DNA from: Janthinobacterium agaricidamnosum NBRC 102515 = DSM 9628
Lineage (GTDB): Bacteria; Pseudomonadota; Gammaproteobacteria; Burkholderiales; Burkholderiaceae_D
NCBI RefSeq assembly: GCF_000723165.1
Contig: NZ_HG322949.1
Coordinates: 4,348,019 to 4,412,018, forward strand
Length of the DNA stretch: 64,000 bases
Reading direction: 5' to 3'
Below the pieces are notes generated by a model, which saw only the letters and a program-made list of their open reading frames with translations, did no database searches and was not told the DNA's origin. The position numbers and the translations under genes were made by a program. Below, in pieces: positions 8,946 to 19,830 of the stretch; within the stretch, counting starts at the first letter, position 1, and every line of letters begins with the position of its first letter.

Positions 8946-11006
8946 TTACTGGATCGGCACGGAGACTGCCAGCCAGCCGCTGGCCGGCAGCAGCGGCACC
9001 AGCAGCAAGGCGACGATATTGATGATCTTGATCAGCGGATTGACGGCCGGGCCGGCGGTATCCTTGTACGGGTCGCCGACGGTGTCGCCGGTGACGGCCG
9101 CCTTGTGCGCATCGGAACCCTTGCCGCCGAAATGGCCATCCTCGATGTATTTCTTGGCGTTATCCCAGGCGCCGCCGCCGGTGGTCATCGAAATCGCCAC
9201 GAACAAGCCGGTGACGATGGTGCCCATCAGCAAGCCGCCCAGCGCGGCCGGCCCCAGCAGCATGCCGACCAGCACCGGCACCACCACCGGCAACAGCGAC
9301 GGCACGATCATTTCGCGGATCGCCGACGCGGTCAGCATATCGACCGCCTTGTCATATTCCGGCTTGCCGCTGCCATCCATGATGCCCTTGATGTCGCGGA
9401 ACTGGCGCCGCACCTCGACCACCACCGCACCCGCCGCGCGGCCCACCGCCTCCATCGCCATGGCGCCGAACAGGTACGGTATCAGGCCGCCGATGAACAG
9501 GCCGACGATCACCATCGGATTCGACAAATCAAACGTGATGTGCTGGCCGATCGATTCCAGGGCATGCGTGTAATCGGCGAACAGCACCAGCGCGGCCAGC
9601 CCGGCCGAACCGATCGCATAACCCTTGGTGACCGCCTTGGTGGTATTGCCGACCGCATCGAGCGGATCGGTGACGGCGCGCACCGAATCGGGCAAGCCCG
9701 ACATTTCGGCGATGCCGCCGGCGTTGTCGGTGATCGGGCCGTAGGCGTCGAGCGCGACGATGATGCCGGCCATCGACAGCATCGCCGTGGCGGCGATCGC
9801 GATGCCGTACAGGCCGCCCAGCTGGTACGACACCAGGATCGCGACGCATACCGCCAGCACCGGATAGGCGGTCGACTTCATCGACACGCCGAGGCCGGCG
9901 ATGATATTGGTGCCGTGGCCGGTGGTCGATGCTTCGGCGATGTGGCGCACCGGCTTGAAATCGGTGCCGGTGTAATACTCGGTGATATACACCATCAAGC
10001 CGGTCAGCACGATGCCAACCACGCTCGAACCCATCATGCGCATGCGGGTCGTATCGTCCGGCCAGACTTGCCAGGTGACCACGGCAAAACCGATCAGCGA
10101 CAGGCCGGCGGCCCACCACAGCCCGGTGTACAGCGCCGACATGATCTTCTTGCCGGGCTTGGCCTTGACCATCGAACAGCCGACGATCGACGCCAGGATA
10201 GACACGGCGCCCAGCAGCAGCGGATAAATGATGGCCGCCGGACCGGCCGCGCTCAGCAGCAACGCGCCGAGCAGCATGGTGGCGATCAGCGTGACGACAT
10301 AGGTTTCAAACAGGTCGGCGGCCATGCCGGCGCAATCGCCGACGTTATCGCCGACGTTATCGGCGATCACCGCCGGATTGCGCGGGTCGTCCTCGGGAAT
10401 GCCGGCTTCGACCTTGCCGACCAGGTCGGCGCCGACGTCGGCGCCCTTGGTGAAGATGCCGCCGCCGAGCCGCGCAAAGATCGAAATCAGCGAGGCGCCG
10501 AAAGCCAGCCCGATCAGCGGCTTGATCATATCGTGCTGGCTCAGGCCGGCCGCGCCGGTATGGATCAGGGTCCAGTAAAACACCGTCACGCCCAGCAGGC
10601 CGAGGCCGACCACCAGCATGCCGGTGATCGCGCCGCCCTTGAACGCCACATTCAGCGCCTGGTTCATGCCCAGCGTGGCCGCTTGCGCGGTGCGCACATT
10701 GGCGCGCACCGACACATTCATGCCGATGAAACCGCAGGCGCCGGAGAGCAGCGAGCCGATCAGGAAACCGAGCGCGGTTTGCAGGCCCAGCAAAAAGAAG
10801 ATAGCGATCAGCAAGACCAGGCCGACGACGGCGATGGTGCGGTACTGTCGCGCCAGATAGGCGGCGGCGCCCTGCTGGATCGCCAGCGAGATTTCCTGCA
10901 TACGGGCATTACCAGGATCTTGCCGCAAGATCCAGCTGCGCGACCATAAACCGTAAATCACTGCGACCACGCCGCAGGCTACCGCGAACCACAGACTGGC
11001 TGCCAT
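8946..11006 (-). CDS. hppA: Membrane-bound proton-translocating pyrophosphatase
   Basis: 686 residues, almost all hydrophobic helices, as in the 15-17-helix family. It hydrolyses pyrophosphate and pumps ions across the inner membrane. The substrate-binding signature [11 protein letters not shown] is near residue 190, followed by [18 protein letters not shown]. The loop GNTTKA near residue 453 carries Lys where potassium-dependent enzymes have Ala, so this is predicted to be the K+-independent, H+-pumping type. GGAGGAG lies upstream of the start. The gene stands alone with its own terminator. Confidence 0.97.
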   Translation of the reverse strand: MAASLWFAVACGVVAVIYGLWSRSWILRQDPGNARMQEISLAIQQGAAAYLARQYRTIAVVGLVLLIAIFFLLGLQTALGFLIGSLLSGACGFIGMNVSVRANVRTAQAATLGMNQALNVAFKGGAITGMLVVGLGLLGVTVFYWTLIHTGAAGLSQHDMIKPLIGLAFGASLISIFARLGGGIFTKGADVGADLVGKVEAGIPEDDPRNPAVIADNVGDNVGDCAGMAADLFETYVVTLIATMLLGALLLSAAGPAAIIYPLLLGAVSILASIVGCSMVKAKPGKKIMSALYTGLWWAAGLSLIGFAVVTWQVWPDDTTRMRMMGSSVVGIVLTGLMVYITEYYTGTDFKPVRHIAEASTTGHGTNIIAGLGVSMKSTAYPVLAVCVAILVSYQLGGLYGIAIAATAMLSMAGIIVALDAYGPITDNAGGIAEMSGLPDSVRAVTDPLDAVGNTTKAVTKGYAIGSAGLAALVLFADYTHALESIGQHITFDLSNPMVIVGLFIGGLIPYLFGAMAMEAVGRAAGAVVVEVRRQFRDIKGIMDGSGKPEYDKAVDMLTASAIREMIVPSLLPVVVPVLVGMLLGPAALGGLLMGTIVTGLFVAISMTTGGGAWDNAKKYIEDGHFGGKGSDAHKAAVTGDTVGDPYKDTAGPAVNPLIKIINIVALLLVPLLPASGWLAVSVPIQ

Positions 11007-11061
11007 ATCGTCTCCTCCGTTTTTTATCTAACCTCACTTGGAAAAACCACGTCAAACCCAC

Positions 11062-11121
11062 ACCGGGGACAGACCACGATGACCAAGCAATACTGCTCGA
11101 AAATCGTGACCTGTCCCCGGT
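11062..11121. repeat. REP-like inverted repeat
   Basis: Two 19-base arms (11062-11080 and 11103-11121) pair with two mismatches around a 22-base loop. The outer part, ACCGGGGACAG / CTGTCCCCGGT, looks like the dispersed palindromic repeats seen between genes in many proteobacteria. Only one copy is in this window, so its repetitive nature is inferred. Confidence 0.55.
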
Positions 11122-11140
11122 ATTTCCTTAAAAACGGCGC

Positions 11141-11166
11141 AAAAAAAAGCGAACCCTCGGTTCGCT
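11141..11166 (-). terminator. Terminator after adk
   Basis: An 8-bp perfect stem (11148-11155 with 11159-11166) and 3-base loop are followed on the minus strand by eight T. It is 14 bases past the adk stop. Confidence 0.9.
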
Positions 11167-11180
11167 CTTTTATATCACTT

Positions 11181-11846
<666 letters not shown>

Positions 11847-12053
11847 CTAAAACAGATTTTGAAATAATGTTAGTTGAAAACTGTGTGATGCTGCCGAAAT
11901 GACTATCTTCCCGACGAAACTTACCACAAAACTTCGGGCAAACGCCACTTTGTAGACAATTTGCTATCCCGAGATTGATTAAACGCAGCATTTGCTCATA
12001 TTTCTGTCGCAAAACACTAATTTTGCTGCGTTTGCACAAAATTATTCGATAGT

Positions 12054-12800
12054 TTAGTAGTGTTGCCGTACGCGAATTAAATCTTCCGGCGTGTCAACCC
12101 CAGCGGGAGGAGCGGAGCCGGTGACATGCACCGCGATCGGATAGCCATGCCACAGCACGCGCAATTGCTCCAGTGCTTCGATGGCTTCCAGCGGCGACGC
12201 TTCCAGGCCGGGATAGGCTTGCAGGAAAGCATTGCTATAAGCGTAAAGACCGACATGGCGCAGCGGCAGGTAGCCAGCCGGCAGCGCCGTTTTCGACGCG
12301 GCAAACGCGTCGCGGTGCCATGGTATCGTGGCGCGCGAGAAGTACAGCGCGCGGCTGTTCTTGTCCAGCACCACCTTGACCACGTTCGGGTTGAACACGT
12401 CGGCCACGTCGTGCAGCGGATGGGCGCAGGTCGCCATCGGCACGTCGGCCTTGATGCAGGCGGCGGTCGCGGCCAGCAAGGCCGGATCGATCAGCGGCTC
12501 GTCGCCCTGCAAGTTGACCACTACCGCGTCGAGCGGCAAATCCAGCGTGCGCGCCACTTCGGCGATGCGGTCGGTGCCGGATGGATGGTCGCTCCGCGTC
12601 ATGCACACTGCCACGCCATGCGCGGCGCAGGCGGCGCGGATGTCTTCATGGTCGGTGGCGACGATGACGCGCGCCGCGCCGGAGGCGGCGGCGCGTTCGG
12701 CCACCCGCACCACCATCGGCTTGCCGCCCAGGTCGGCCAGCGGCTTGTTCGGCAAACGGGTCGACGCCAGGCGCGCCGGAATGATGACGATAAAAGACAT
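12054..12800 (-). CDS. kdsB: 3-deoxy-manno-octulosonate cytidylyltransferase (CMP-Kdo synthetase)
   Basis: 248 residues. It activates Kdo with CTP to CMP-Kdo for lipopolysaccharide core synthesis. The N-terminus [20 protein letters not shown] is the nucleotide-binding signature. [10 protein letters not shown] and the acidic metal-binding residues follow, with [10 protein letters not shown] further on. It starts three bases after the Trm112-like gene stops, so it is the last tightly coupled gene of the exbB-exbD-lpxK-Trm112-kdsB run. Confidence 0.97.
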   Translation of the reverse strand: MSFIVIIPARLASTRLPNKPLADLGGKPMVVRVAERAAASGAARVIVATDHEDIRAACAAHGVAVCMTRSDHPSGTDRIAEVARTLDLPLDAVVVNLQGDEPLIDPALLAATAACIKADVPMATCAHPLHDVADVFNPNVVKVVLDKNSRALYFSRATIPWHRDAFAASKTALPAGYLPLRHVGLYAYSNAFLQAYPGLEASPLEAIEALEQLRVLWHGYPIAVHVTGSAPPAGVDTPEDLIRVRQHY

Positions 12801-12803
12801 GCT

Positions 12804-12968
12804 TTATTCGATCGCGTCTTGCAGCGTGCGCGCTTCGTCGGCCCACATGATCGGGATACCGTCGCGTATCGGGTAAGCCAGGCGGTCGGCGCGGCAAATC
12901 AGCTCTTGCGCCTTTTTGTCATGTTCCAGCGGGCCCTTGCAAATAGGGCAAATCAAGATATCAAGCAT
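12804..12968 (-). CDS. Trm112 family protein
   Basis: 54 residues from ATG 12968. An upstream in-frame extension exists but lies inside lpxK. The N-terminus [13 protein letters not shown], the later Cys and the GIPIMW motif match the small Trm112/UPF0434 (YcaR-like) zinc-ribbon family. In other organisms this family partners methyltransferases. Its bacterial role is not settled. The gene overlaps the lpxK end by eight bases and precedes kdsB by three, the usual place for this gene in proteobacteria. Confidence 0.92.
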   Translation of the reverse strand: MLDILICPICKGPLEHDKKAQELICRADRLAYPIRDGIPIMWADEARTLQDAIE

Positions 12969-14046
12969 GCGAGCGTCCACGGCATTTCTCCACAATTTGT
13001 TGCGCCAGCGCGGCATCGATGCGCGCGGCGACCGGCACGACCCATATACGGGGGTCGTCTTTGAGATGTTCAATTTGCGCACATTTTACTGCATCCTTCT
13101 CGGTGATCAAGATCAGCTGCGCATCCAGCGCGGCGAACGGCCGGTCGAGGAAATCGTGATGGTCCGGCAGCGGCAGCTCGGCAAAGTGCAACCCCATGTC
13201 CCTGAGCATGCTGAAAAAACGTCCCGGATTACCGATGCCGGCCGCCGCGACGATGTTCTTGCCAGCCCCCGCCAGCTGGCTCAGCAGCAAGCGCTCACTA
13301 CGGTCGGCCAGCCGTTCGGCGAACTCGCCGGCCAGTTGCATCTGCGTCGCGGCGCCCGACGGACCGGCCACCGCCGCCAGCAATCGCGGCGACAGCACGG
13401 GCGCATTGACCACCGTGAAATCGCGCCGGCGCGATGGCGCTTCGCGCAGCGGTCCGGCCGGCAACAGCCAGCCATTGCCGGTGCCGCGCCCGTCGAACAG
13501 GATGATTTCTATATCGCGCTGCAAGGCGTAATGCTGCAAGCCATCGTCGGTGATCAGCACGTCGACGTCCGGATGCGCCGCCAGCAGCGCCCTGCCCGCC
13601 TGCGCGCGGTCGCGCCCGACCATCACCGGACAGCGGCCGTGCTGTGCGATCAGCAACGGTTCGTCGCCCACTTGCAGCGCGCTGGAATCCGCCAATACCG
13701 GCCGCGGCTGATTGCCGCCCTGCCGATCCTTGCTGCCATGGCCGCGCGAAATCACGCCCGGCGTCAAGCCGGCCTCGCGCAAGGCCTGCACCAGCCAGAT
13801 CGTCAGCGGCGTCTTGCCGGTGCCGCCAATAAAGATATTACCGACCACGATCACCGGCACCGGCAATTTGCTCGACTTGAGAATACCGCTCCGGTACAAG
13901 GCCGCGCGCACGCCGCTCAGGCCGCGAAACAGCAGCGACAGCGGCCACAACGCGCACGCCAGCGGGCCACGGCGCAGCCAGTTGCGCGTCAACACGGCTT
14001 CCAGCCTGGATGGCTTCGCAACAACAGGAATCGGGAGATTGGACAT
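12961..14046 (-). CDS. lpxK: Tetraacyldisaccharide 4'-kinase
   Basis: 361 residues. It phosphorylates the 4' position of the lipid A precursor at the cytoplasmic face of the inner membrane. The P-loop [19 protein letters not shown] is near residue 85, after a hydrophobic N-terminal stretch ([15 protein letters not shown]). DDGLQHYAL and ITEKDAVKC are family motifs. It is placed between exbD and the Trm112-like gene. Together with kdsB it makes this a lipid A/Kdo operon. Confidence 0.97.
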   Translation of the reverse strand: MSNLPIPVVAKPSRLEAVLTRNWLRRGPLACALWPLSLLFRGLSGVRAALYRSGILKSSKLPVPVIVVGNIFIGGTGKTPLTIWLVQALREAGLTPGVISRGHGSKDRQGGNQPRPVLADSSALQVGDEPLLIAQHGRCPVMVGRDRAQAGRALLAAHPDVDVLITDDGLQHYALQRDIEIILFDGRGTGNGWLLPAGPLREAPSRRRDFTVVNAPVLSPRLLAAVAGPSGAATQMQLAGEFAERLADRSERLLLSQLAGAGKNIVAAAGIGNPGRFFSMLRDMGLHFAELPLPDHHDFLDRPFAALDAQLILITEKDAVKCAQIEHLKDDPRIWVVPVAARIDAALAQQIVEKCRGRSHA

Positions 14047-14117
14047 AGGGCACGGGAAAGCGCGGGAAGATGGGGCGTGCCATGCGGCACGCCGTGCAAA
14101 ATGATGACAGTGACCGC

Positions 14118-14561
14118 TTACTTCTTGCCGCCGGTCTGGGCCGCGAAGGTCAGCTTTTCGTAACCTGCCAGGCGCGCCGCTTCCATCACATTGATGACCA
14201 TTTGATGCATCGCAAACTGATCGGCATTGACAATCACCACCGGCGTCCTGGCCGGCGGCTGGCCATTGTTGCCGGCCCTGGCGGCAGTTTGCAGCGCGTC
14301 GGCCAGGCCGGCCACGTCGCGGAACGACACCGGTTCGCGGTTCACCGTGTAATTGCCCTTGGCGTCGACCGTGACATTGATCTCGGACGCCTTTTCCTGC
14401 ACCTTGTCGGCATCGGCGGTCGGCAAGGTGATTTGCAATTCGGTGAACTTGCTGTACGTGGTCGTGACCATCAAGAAGATCAGGATCACCAGCAACACGT
14501 CGATAAACGGGATCAGGTTGATTTCGGGGTCTTCGCGCCCCTTGCCTTTACGGAAGTTCAT
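14118..14561 (-). CDS. exbD: ExbD/TolR family proton-channel protein
   Basis: 147 residues. One N-terminal membrane helix (INLIPFIDVLLVILIFLMV) holds the essential Asp of the proton path, in the order NLIPFID. A periplasmic domain follows (DKVQEKASEINVTVDAKGNY). It forms the energy-transducing complex with ExbB, coupling the inner-membrane proton gradient to TonB-dependent uptake. No tonB is visible nearby. It overlaps exbB by four bases (ATGA), so the two are co-translated. Confidence 0.93.
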   Translation of the reverse strand: MNFRKGKGREDPEINLIPFIDVLLVILIFLMVTTTYSKFTELQITLPTADADKVQEKASEINVTVDAKGNYTVNREPVSFRDVAGLADALQTAARAGNNGQPPARTPVVIVNADQFAMHQMVINVMEAARLAGYEKLTFAAQTGGKK

Positions 14562-15163
14562 TTGCGCGCACTGTGGACGATATCGACGAATTTGACCGCT
14601 TGCTGCTCCATTTCAATAATGAAGCTATCCACCAGGGCCCGGAAATGGCGGTAAAACACCAGCGTCGGCATCGCGATCGCCAGGCCGAAACCGGTGTTAT
14701 ACAAGGCCACCGAAATACCGTGCGCCAGTTGGGCCGGATTGGCGCCGCTGGCGTTTTGCGAACCGAAAATCTCGATCATGCCGACCACCGTGCCGAACAG
14801 CCCCATCAGCGGCGCCAGCGTGGCGATGGTGCCCAGCGTCGTCAGGAAACGTTCCAGCACATGGGCCACGCCGCTGCCGGCTTCCTCGATCGACTCCTTC
14901 ATCACGTCGCGCGGCGAATCGACGTTGCGCAAGGCCGATGCCAGCACCACGCCGAGCGGCGAATTCTGTTCCAGCTTTTCCAGCGTATCCGGCGTGATCT
15001 TGCCGCTGCGATAGACCTTGACGACGTCATCGAGCAAGCTGCGCGGCAGTATCTTACTGCGACGCAAATACAGCAAACGCTCGACGATCAGCGCCAGCGC
15101 AACGATGGACGCGATCAACAATAGCCAGATAGGCCAGCCAGCAGCTTGGAAAATAGCGAGCAA
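14558..15163 (-). CDS. exbB: MotA/TolQ/ExbB proton channel family protein
   Basis: 201 residues with three membrane helices: near residues 10-27, in the GTIATLAPLMGLFGTVVGMI segment, and in YNTGFGLAIAMPTLVFYRHF. The second and third carry the conserved Gly/Thr residues of the family. It is the first gene of the exbB-exbD-lpxK-Trm112-kdsB run. Its promoter must lie in the repeat-rich interval that separates it from the divergent xseA. The two TonB receptors in this window are plausible clients. Confidence 0.93.
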   Translation of the reverse strand: MLAIFQAAGWPIWLLLIASIVALALIVERLLYLRRSKILPRSLLDDVVKVYRSGKITPDTLEKLEQNSPLGVVLASALRNVDSPRDVMKESIEEAGSGVAHVLERFLTTLGTIATLAPLMGLFGTVVGMIEIFGSQNASGANPAQLAHGISVALYNTGFGLAIAMPTLVFYRHFRALVDSFIIEMEQQAVKFVDIVHSARK

Positions 15164-15330
15164 AACGAACTCCCGATGAAATTAAGGTCGCCGCAGCCTA
15201 CAGGCACGGCAGAACAGACATTGTACCCACAGGCAAAGCGAATGGCGCAATGTATCGCGTTGAGTCGCCGTCGGCAAGCATTACACGCAGGCCATCGCGC
15301 CTGTCGTACGGCGGCGGATCCCGCCGGACC

Positions 15331-16345
15331 GGGTTCTGCACATCTTTTGTGGATAAGATTGTGAGCAAGGGACTTGATATGGCTCAAGTCCCTTGATTTA
15401 TAAGGATATTTATTTGCCGCTCAAAAATGAGGCAACATCAACATCGCGGGGATAAGCATGATCCAGTCATTTTTCAACAGTTTTGCACACATTCTGTGGA
15501 CAAGATTGTGCGTAAGCCACTCGACACGGCCTAAGTGCCTTGTTTTATCAGGGTTTTATTTCCGTGCATAAAAATATCGCAATGGGATAAAAGCCGCCCT
15601 GTTATGCTCGAAAACACAATCTGCCCCGGATAAAAGACTGGCCATATCACTTTTCCAGCGTCAGGCATGGTTTCACACATATTCTGTGGATAAGATTGTG
15701 AGCAAGGCCAGCCAGCTTGCATCAGTGCATTGATTTAAAAGGATATTTTTTCCCTGCATAAAAAAGGTGCAGTAAAAAACCGCTATTTTTGATCGCGCCC
15801 AGTCGCGGCCATATTGCTTCCTGTGTATTCCCAGCAAGGGACTTTTGCACAGTTCTGCACAAATTCTGTGGATAAGATTGTGCGCAAGCGTCACGGAGCA
15901 TACCAAGGCCATTGATTCATAAGGGGTTTTTTATCATGCGCAAAAAAATGGCATGCTAAGCAGTTGCCCTGTTCAGCTAAGCGCACCGGCTTAAAAGCAG
16001 TAAAATCACACAAGCAGCCGCCCGTCAATAATGCATTAAAGCAATATCAATTCAAGTGCAGCCAGTTCTGCACATCTTCTGTGGATAAGATTGTGAGCAA
16101 GGCGATAGCGGCACCATTAAGTCATTGATATATATCAATATTATTTCCCTGCACAAAAATAAAGCAGCCGATATGACTGCTTGGCGCCACTCGCAAAAGA
16201 TGACGTTGAGCTCAGCCAAACGTATTACTCTGAAGCAAAAAGTTCCTCACATTTTTTGTGGATAACTTTGTGCGTAACTAGCAGCCTGAGCCGCGATGTG
16301 CTTGATCCATAAGGACTTTTTGCCATTGCACCGAAATAAGGCACT
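15331..16345. repeat. Six-unit direct-repeat array with DnaA-box-like cores
   Basis: Six diverged units, 147-213 bases apart, fill the space between exbB and xseA. Each has a core with a fixed layout: a 9-mer like TTCTGCACA, five bases, then TGTGGATAA, three bases, then a 9-mer like TGTGAGCAA. TGTGGATAA is the exact complement of the DnaA box TTATCCACA. These boxes are at 15348-15356, 15495-15503 (one mismatch), 15685-15693, 15867-15875, 16080-16088 and 16257-16265. About 50 bases past each core is a second conserved AT-rich element around TTGATTTATAAGG, then a T-run and TGCATAAAAA. The stretch is AT-rich against its flanks and has no convincing gene. DnaA binding is inference from the motif. 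Confidence 0.85.
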
Positions 16346-16433
16346 ATAAATTTCATATAAAAATCAGATACTTACAAAAATAACTTGTTGTTTCGCGTCA
16401 AATATGACATAAGCATGACCTCCCGGATAATAT

Positions 16434-17819
16434 GTGGACAGTTTTCCCTCAGCTTCGATGAATACCGATACCTCAACAGATAGCGCCTACGCTGCGGCGC
16501 CGGTTTTAAGCGTCAGCGCCCTGAACCAGGCCGTGGCCCGTTTGCTGGAACGCTCGTTTCCGCTGAGCTGGATCGCCGGCGAAATTTCCAACTTCACCCG
16601 CGCCAGTTCCGGCCACTGGTATTTCACGCTGAAAGACGACGCGGCCCAGGTGCGCGCGGTCATGTTTCGCGGCCGCGCGCAATTTGCCGGTTTTACGCCG
16701 CGCGAAGGCGACAAGGTCGAAGTACGCGCGTTGGTCACCTTGTATGGCGCGCGCGGCGATTACCAGATCAATGTCGAAGCGATCCGCCGCGCCGGCGTCG
16801 GCGCCTTGTATGAAGCATTCCTGCGCCTGAAGGAAAAGCTCGGCGCCTTAGGCTTGTTCGATCCGGAGCGCAAGCGCGCCATCCCGATGTTCGCCAGGAC
16901 CATCGGCATCGTCACCAGCCCGCAGGCGGCGGCGCTGCGCGACATCCTGATCGCGCTGAAGCGGCGCGCGCCGCATGTGTCCATCGTGCTGTATCCAAGC
17001 CCGGTGCAAGGCCAGCAAGCGCCGGAAAAAATCGCCGAAGCAATCACTACCGCGTCGCGCCGCGCCGAATGCGACGTGCTGCTGGTGTGCCGCGGCGGCG
17101 GCAGCATCGAGGATTTATGGTCGTTCAACGATGAAGGCGTGGCGCATGCGATCGCCGCGTGCGCGATGCCGGTGATTTGCGGGGTCGGCCATGAAACCGA
17201 CTTCACCATCGCCGACTTCGCGGCCGACTTGCGCGCCGCCACGCCGACCGCGGCGGCCGAACTGGCGGCCACGCCGCGCGCCGACTGGCTGAGCTCGCTG
17301 AGGGCCGATGCCGGCGACTTGCGCCGCGCGATGCAGCGCAGTCTCGGCGAAGCGGCGCAAACGCTGGACAATTACAGCCGCCGATTGCTCAGTCCGGCAG
17401 CCCGGATACAGCAGCAGCGCCTGCAAGTGCTGGCGCTGTCGACCGCGATGACGCACGCCACCCGGACACCGTTGAACCAGGCCCATTTTGCGCTCGACAA
17501 ACTGCGCGCGCGCTGGGCCGGCCAGCGGCCCGATGCCGCCGTGCCGCGCGCCAGCCTGCTGGAATACCGGCGCCGCGCAGCCAGCGGCATGGCCAACCGG
17601 CTGGCCCAGCACCGCCAACGCTTGACCGGCCTGGCGGCGCAGCTGGAATTATTGAATCCGCAGCGCACACTGGAGCGCGGTTATGCGATCCTGACCGACG
17701 ACAAGGGCGCCATCGTGCGCGCGCCTGGCCAGTTGAAGGCGCGCCAGCATGTCGGTCTGCGGCTGGCCGAAGGCAGCGTGCAGATCGGCCTTGCCAGCGT
17801 GCAAACCACGCTGGAATAA
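16434..17819 (+). CDS. xseA: Exodeoxyribonuclease VII large subunit
   Basis: 461 residues from a GTG at 16434. The ATG at 16458 is an equally possible start, and neither has a clear ribosome binding site. The N-terminal OB fold begins at [15 protein letters not shown] and includes [20 protein letters not shown]. The catalytic domain contains [34 protein letters not shown] and [27 protein letters not shown] in consecutive blocks. A long coiled coil and the C-terminal LERGYAIL motif follow. With XseB it degrades single-stranded DNA. xseB is not in the window. Confidence 0.97.
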   Translation: MDSFPSASMNTDTSTDSAYAAAPVLSVSALNQAVARLLERSFPLSWIAGEISNFTRASSGHWYFTLKDDAAQVRAVMFRGRAQFAGFTPREGDKVEVRALVTLYGARGDYQINVEAIRRAGVGALYEAFLRLKEKLGALGLFDPERKRAIPMFARTIGIVTSPQAAALRDILIALKRRAPHVSIVLYPSPVQGQQAPEKIAEAITTASRRAECDVLLVCRGGGSIEDLWSFNDEGVAHAIAACAMPVICGVGHETDFTIADFAADLRAATPTAAAELAATPRADWLSSLRADAGDLRRAMQRSLGEAAQTLDNYSRRLLSPAARIQQQRLQVLALSTAMTHATRTPLNQAHFALDKLRARWAGQRPDAAVPRASLLEYRRRAASGMANRLAQHRQRLTGLAAQLELLNPQRTLERGYAILTDDKGAIVRAPGQLKARQHVGLRLAEGSVQIGLASVQTTLE

Positions 17820-17933
17820 AAGTATCCGGCACGAAGCAAGTCAGCAGCGATGGCGCATCCGCTTTACAATAGTGGTCGCTTCAGCAAAAATATTCTGCTC
17901 AACTATTTGATCAATCATCTAAAGGGACATCAC

Positions 17934-18512
<579 letters not shown>

Positions 18513-18600
18513 GTGCGCTGATTTTCGGCGGCGTTGCATTTGTTTCGACGTCAAAAAATACAATCTGACATAACAATGTGCCAGGTTTGATGCTGCTATG

Positions 18601-18636
18601 AAAAGGGCTTTTACCGTCAGGTAAAAGCCCTTTTTT
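18601..18636 (+). terminator. Terminator after sodB
   Basis: A 15-bp perfect stem (18601-18615 with 18620-18634) and 4-base loop are followed by a T-run. The arms begin with A and end with T, so it can work in both directions. Apart from this hairpin nothing was seen in the roughly 330-base gap from 18513 to 18842. Confidence 0.92.
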
Positions 18637-18842
18637 CCGCCCTTTCGCCCATCGCCCTGCACGCTCCGTGCACACTTGATGCGCCACAAAGTCCCCGTTC
18701 GCCCGCCATTTATGCTGCACGGGATGGGCATCGGCTGCGGCGCCGTGAATTGCACCTGCACCGTGTTGAGATTGCACGCTTTCGACTGCACAATGACCGG
18801 CAGGGTCGAACAATTTGCGTCTGCCGTTTGTTCCAGGGAGAT

Positions 18843-19676
18843 ATGAATATGAACGATTCAGACCAGCAAGATGACGGCAAGTTCAAGGAATTCCTGCATA
18901 CGCTCAATCAACTCGACTTCGGTCCACTGGCGTACAAGCTGATGCACCCGGAAGATCATCCGGGACTATCATTTGAACAAACGCTCGATGCAATAAAAAA
19001 ATACAAGGGTTTCCTGTTCTTGTGCCATGCAAACCAGGAACCGCTTTCGCCCTCCAGGTACATCGATTACGTCTGGCATGCGCACCTGCTGGATACGGAA
19101 TTGTATCTGGTGCAAAGCAGCATGCTGTTTGGCGACTTCCTGCATCATTTCCCATTCTTCGGCAAACGGGGAAATAGCGATGAGGCCGACTTGCTGGCCG
19201 CCGCCGAGTTCACCAGGCGCCAGGCCTTGCTTAACTTCGGCTGGGATGAGGACGGCTGGTGCGGCACCGGCCCCAAACCCCATGGACCCGGCCTCGCTGC
19301 CTTGTTGAAAATAATTTTTCCGCAGGGGGTGGATCATGCAGGCATGCAGTCGCATCCCGACAGCTTCATTATTCAGTCAGGAAATTTCAAACATACCATT
19401 GAACATCTCGGCCTTGGCCACGGCGGCTTATTCTCGCCCTGGCTGTCAGACCACGACCGGCAGGCAAGAGCCTTCAAGCGCCCGATCCCGGTGATCTCCT
19501 GCAAACCAGCCTATTACCGTCCATTAAAAGACGTGTGGGTACTTCGGAATATCGAAAAACTCGACGAAATTGGCAAGGAGCTAGTGCAGAATAGATTGAC
19601 GCCGCACGGCTATTCGAACGCGCTGGTCGAATTGAGGCTCAGCCCGCAAAAGGCGCCCGCCGCCGAACAGGCTTGA
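18843..19676 (+). CDS. Glycine-rich-domain (GRDP/DUF1399)-like protein
   Basis: 277 residues from ATG 18843, chosen for GGGAG upstream. The motif YIDYVWHAHLLDT (about residue 75) matches the conserved D-x-x-WH-x-H-x-L core of the GRDP/DUF1399 family, best known in plants and fungi. No signal peptide or membrane helix. The C-terminal half (FKRPIPVISCKPAYYRPLKD) is unrecognised. The function in bacteria is unknown, and the His-rich motif could bind metal. It is flanked by sodB and a Kdo hydroxylase, both divergent in role, so context gives little help. Confidence 0.7.
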   Translation: MNMNDSDQQDDGKFKEFLHTLNQLDFGPLAYKLMHPEDHPGLSFEQTLDAIKKYKGFLFLCHANQEPLSPSRYIDYVWHAHLLDTELYLVQSSMLFGDFLHHFPFFGKRGNSDEADLLAAAEFTRRQALLNFGWDEDGWCGTGPKPHGPGLAALLKIIFPQGVDHAGMQSHPDSFIIQSGNFKHTIEHLGLGHGGLFSPWLSDHDRQARAFKRPIPVISCKPAYYRPLKDVWVLRNIEKLDEIGKELVQNRLTPHGYSNALVELRLSPQKAPAAEQA

Positions 19677-19830
19677 TCACATCGACTGCCCGCGATCCAG
19701 CAGCAATGGGATCGTCGGGCAATCTGTCTTGCTCATTTACACACCCCCTATGACACCGCACAAAACAGCCGCGCCATTTTTTGTATAAACTGTTAATCTT
19801 CTTTCACTTTGGAGCTTTGGAGACCAGACC

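Noticed and set aside
8946..10949. Long plus-strand frames opposite hppA
   Set aside because: They are antisense shadows produced by high GC, with no domain sense or ribosome binding site.
15115..15912. Short minus-strand frames with repeated peptide AHNLIH in the repeat array
   Set aside because: They arise because the repeat cores are read in the same frame. No ribosome binding sites, no codon-use signal, and the frames do not span all six units.
15331..16345. CRISPR array
   Set aside because: Units are diverged, spacing is 147-213 bases, and there are no cas genes. Repeats are not identical.
15331..16345. Chromosomal origin (oriC)
   Set aside because: No dnaA, dnaN, gyrB or rpmH next to it, and boxes are too far apart for a standard origin. 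Kept only as a candidate DnaA-binding locus.
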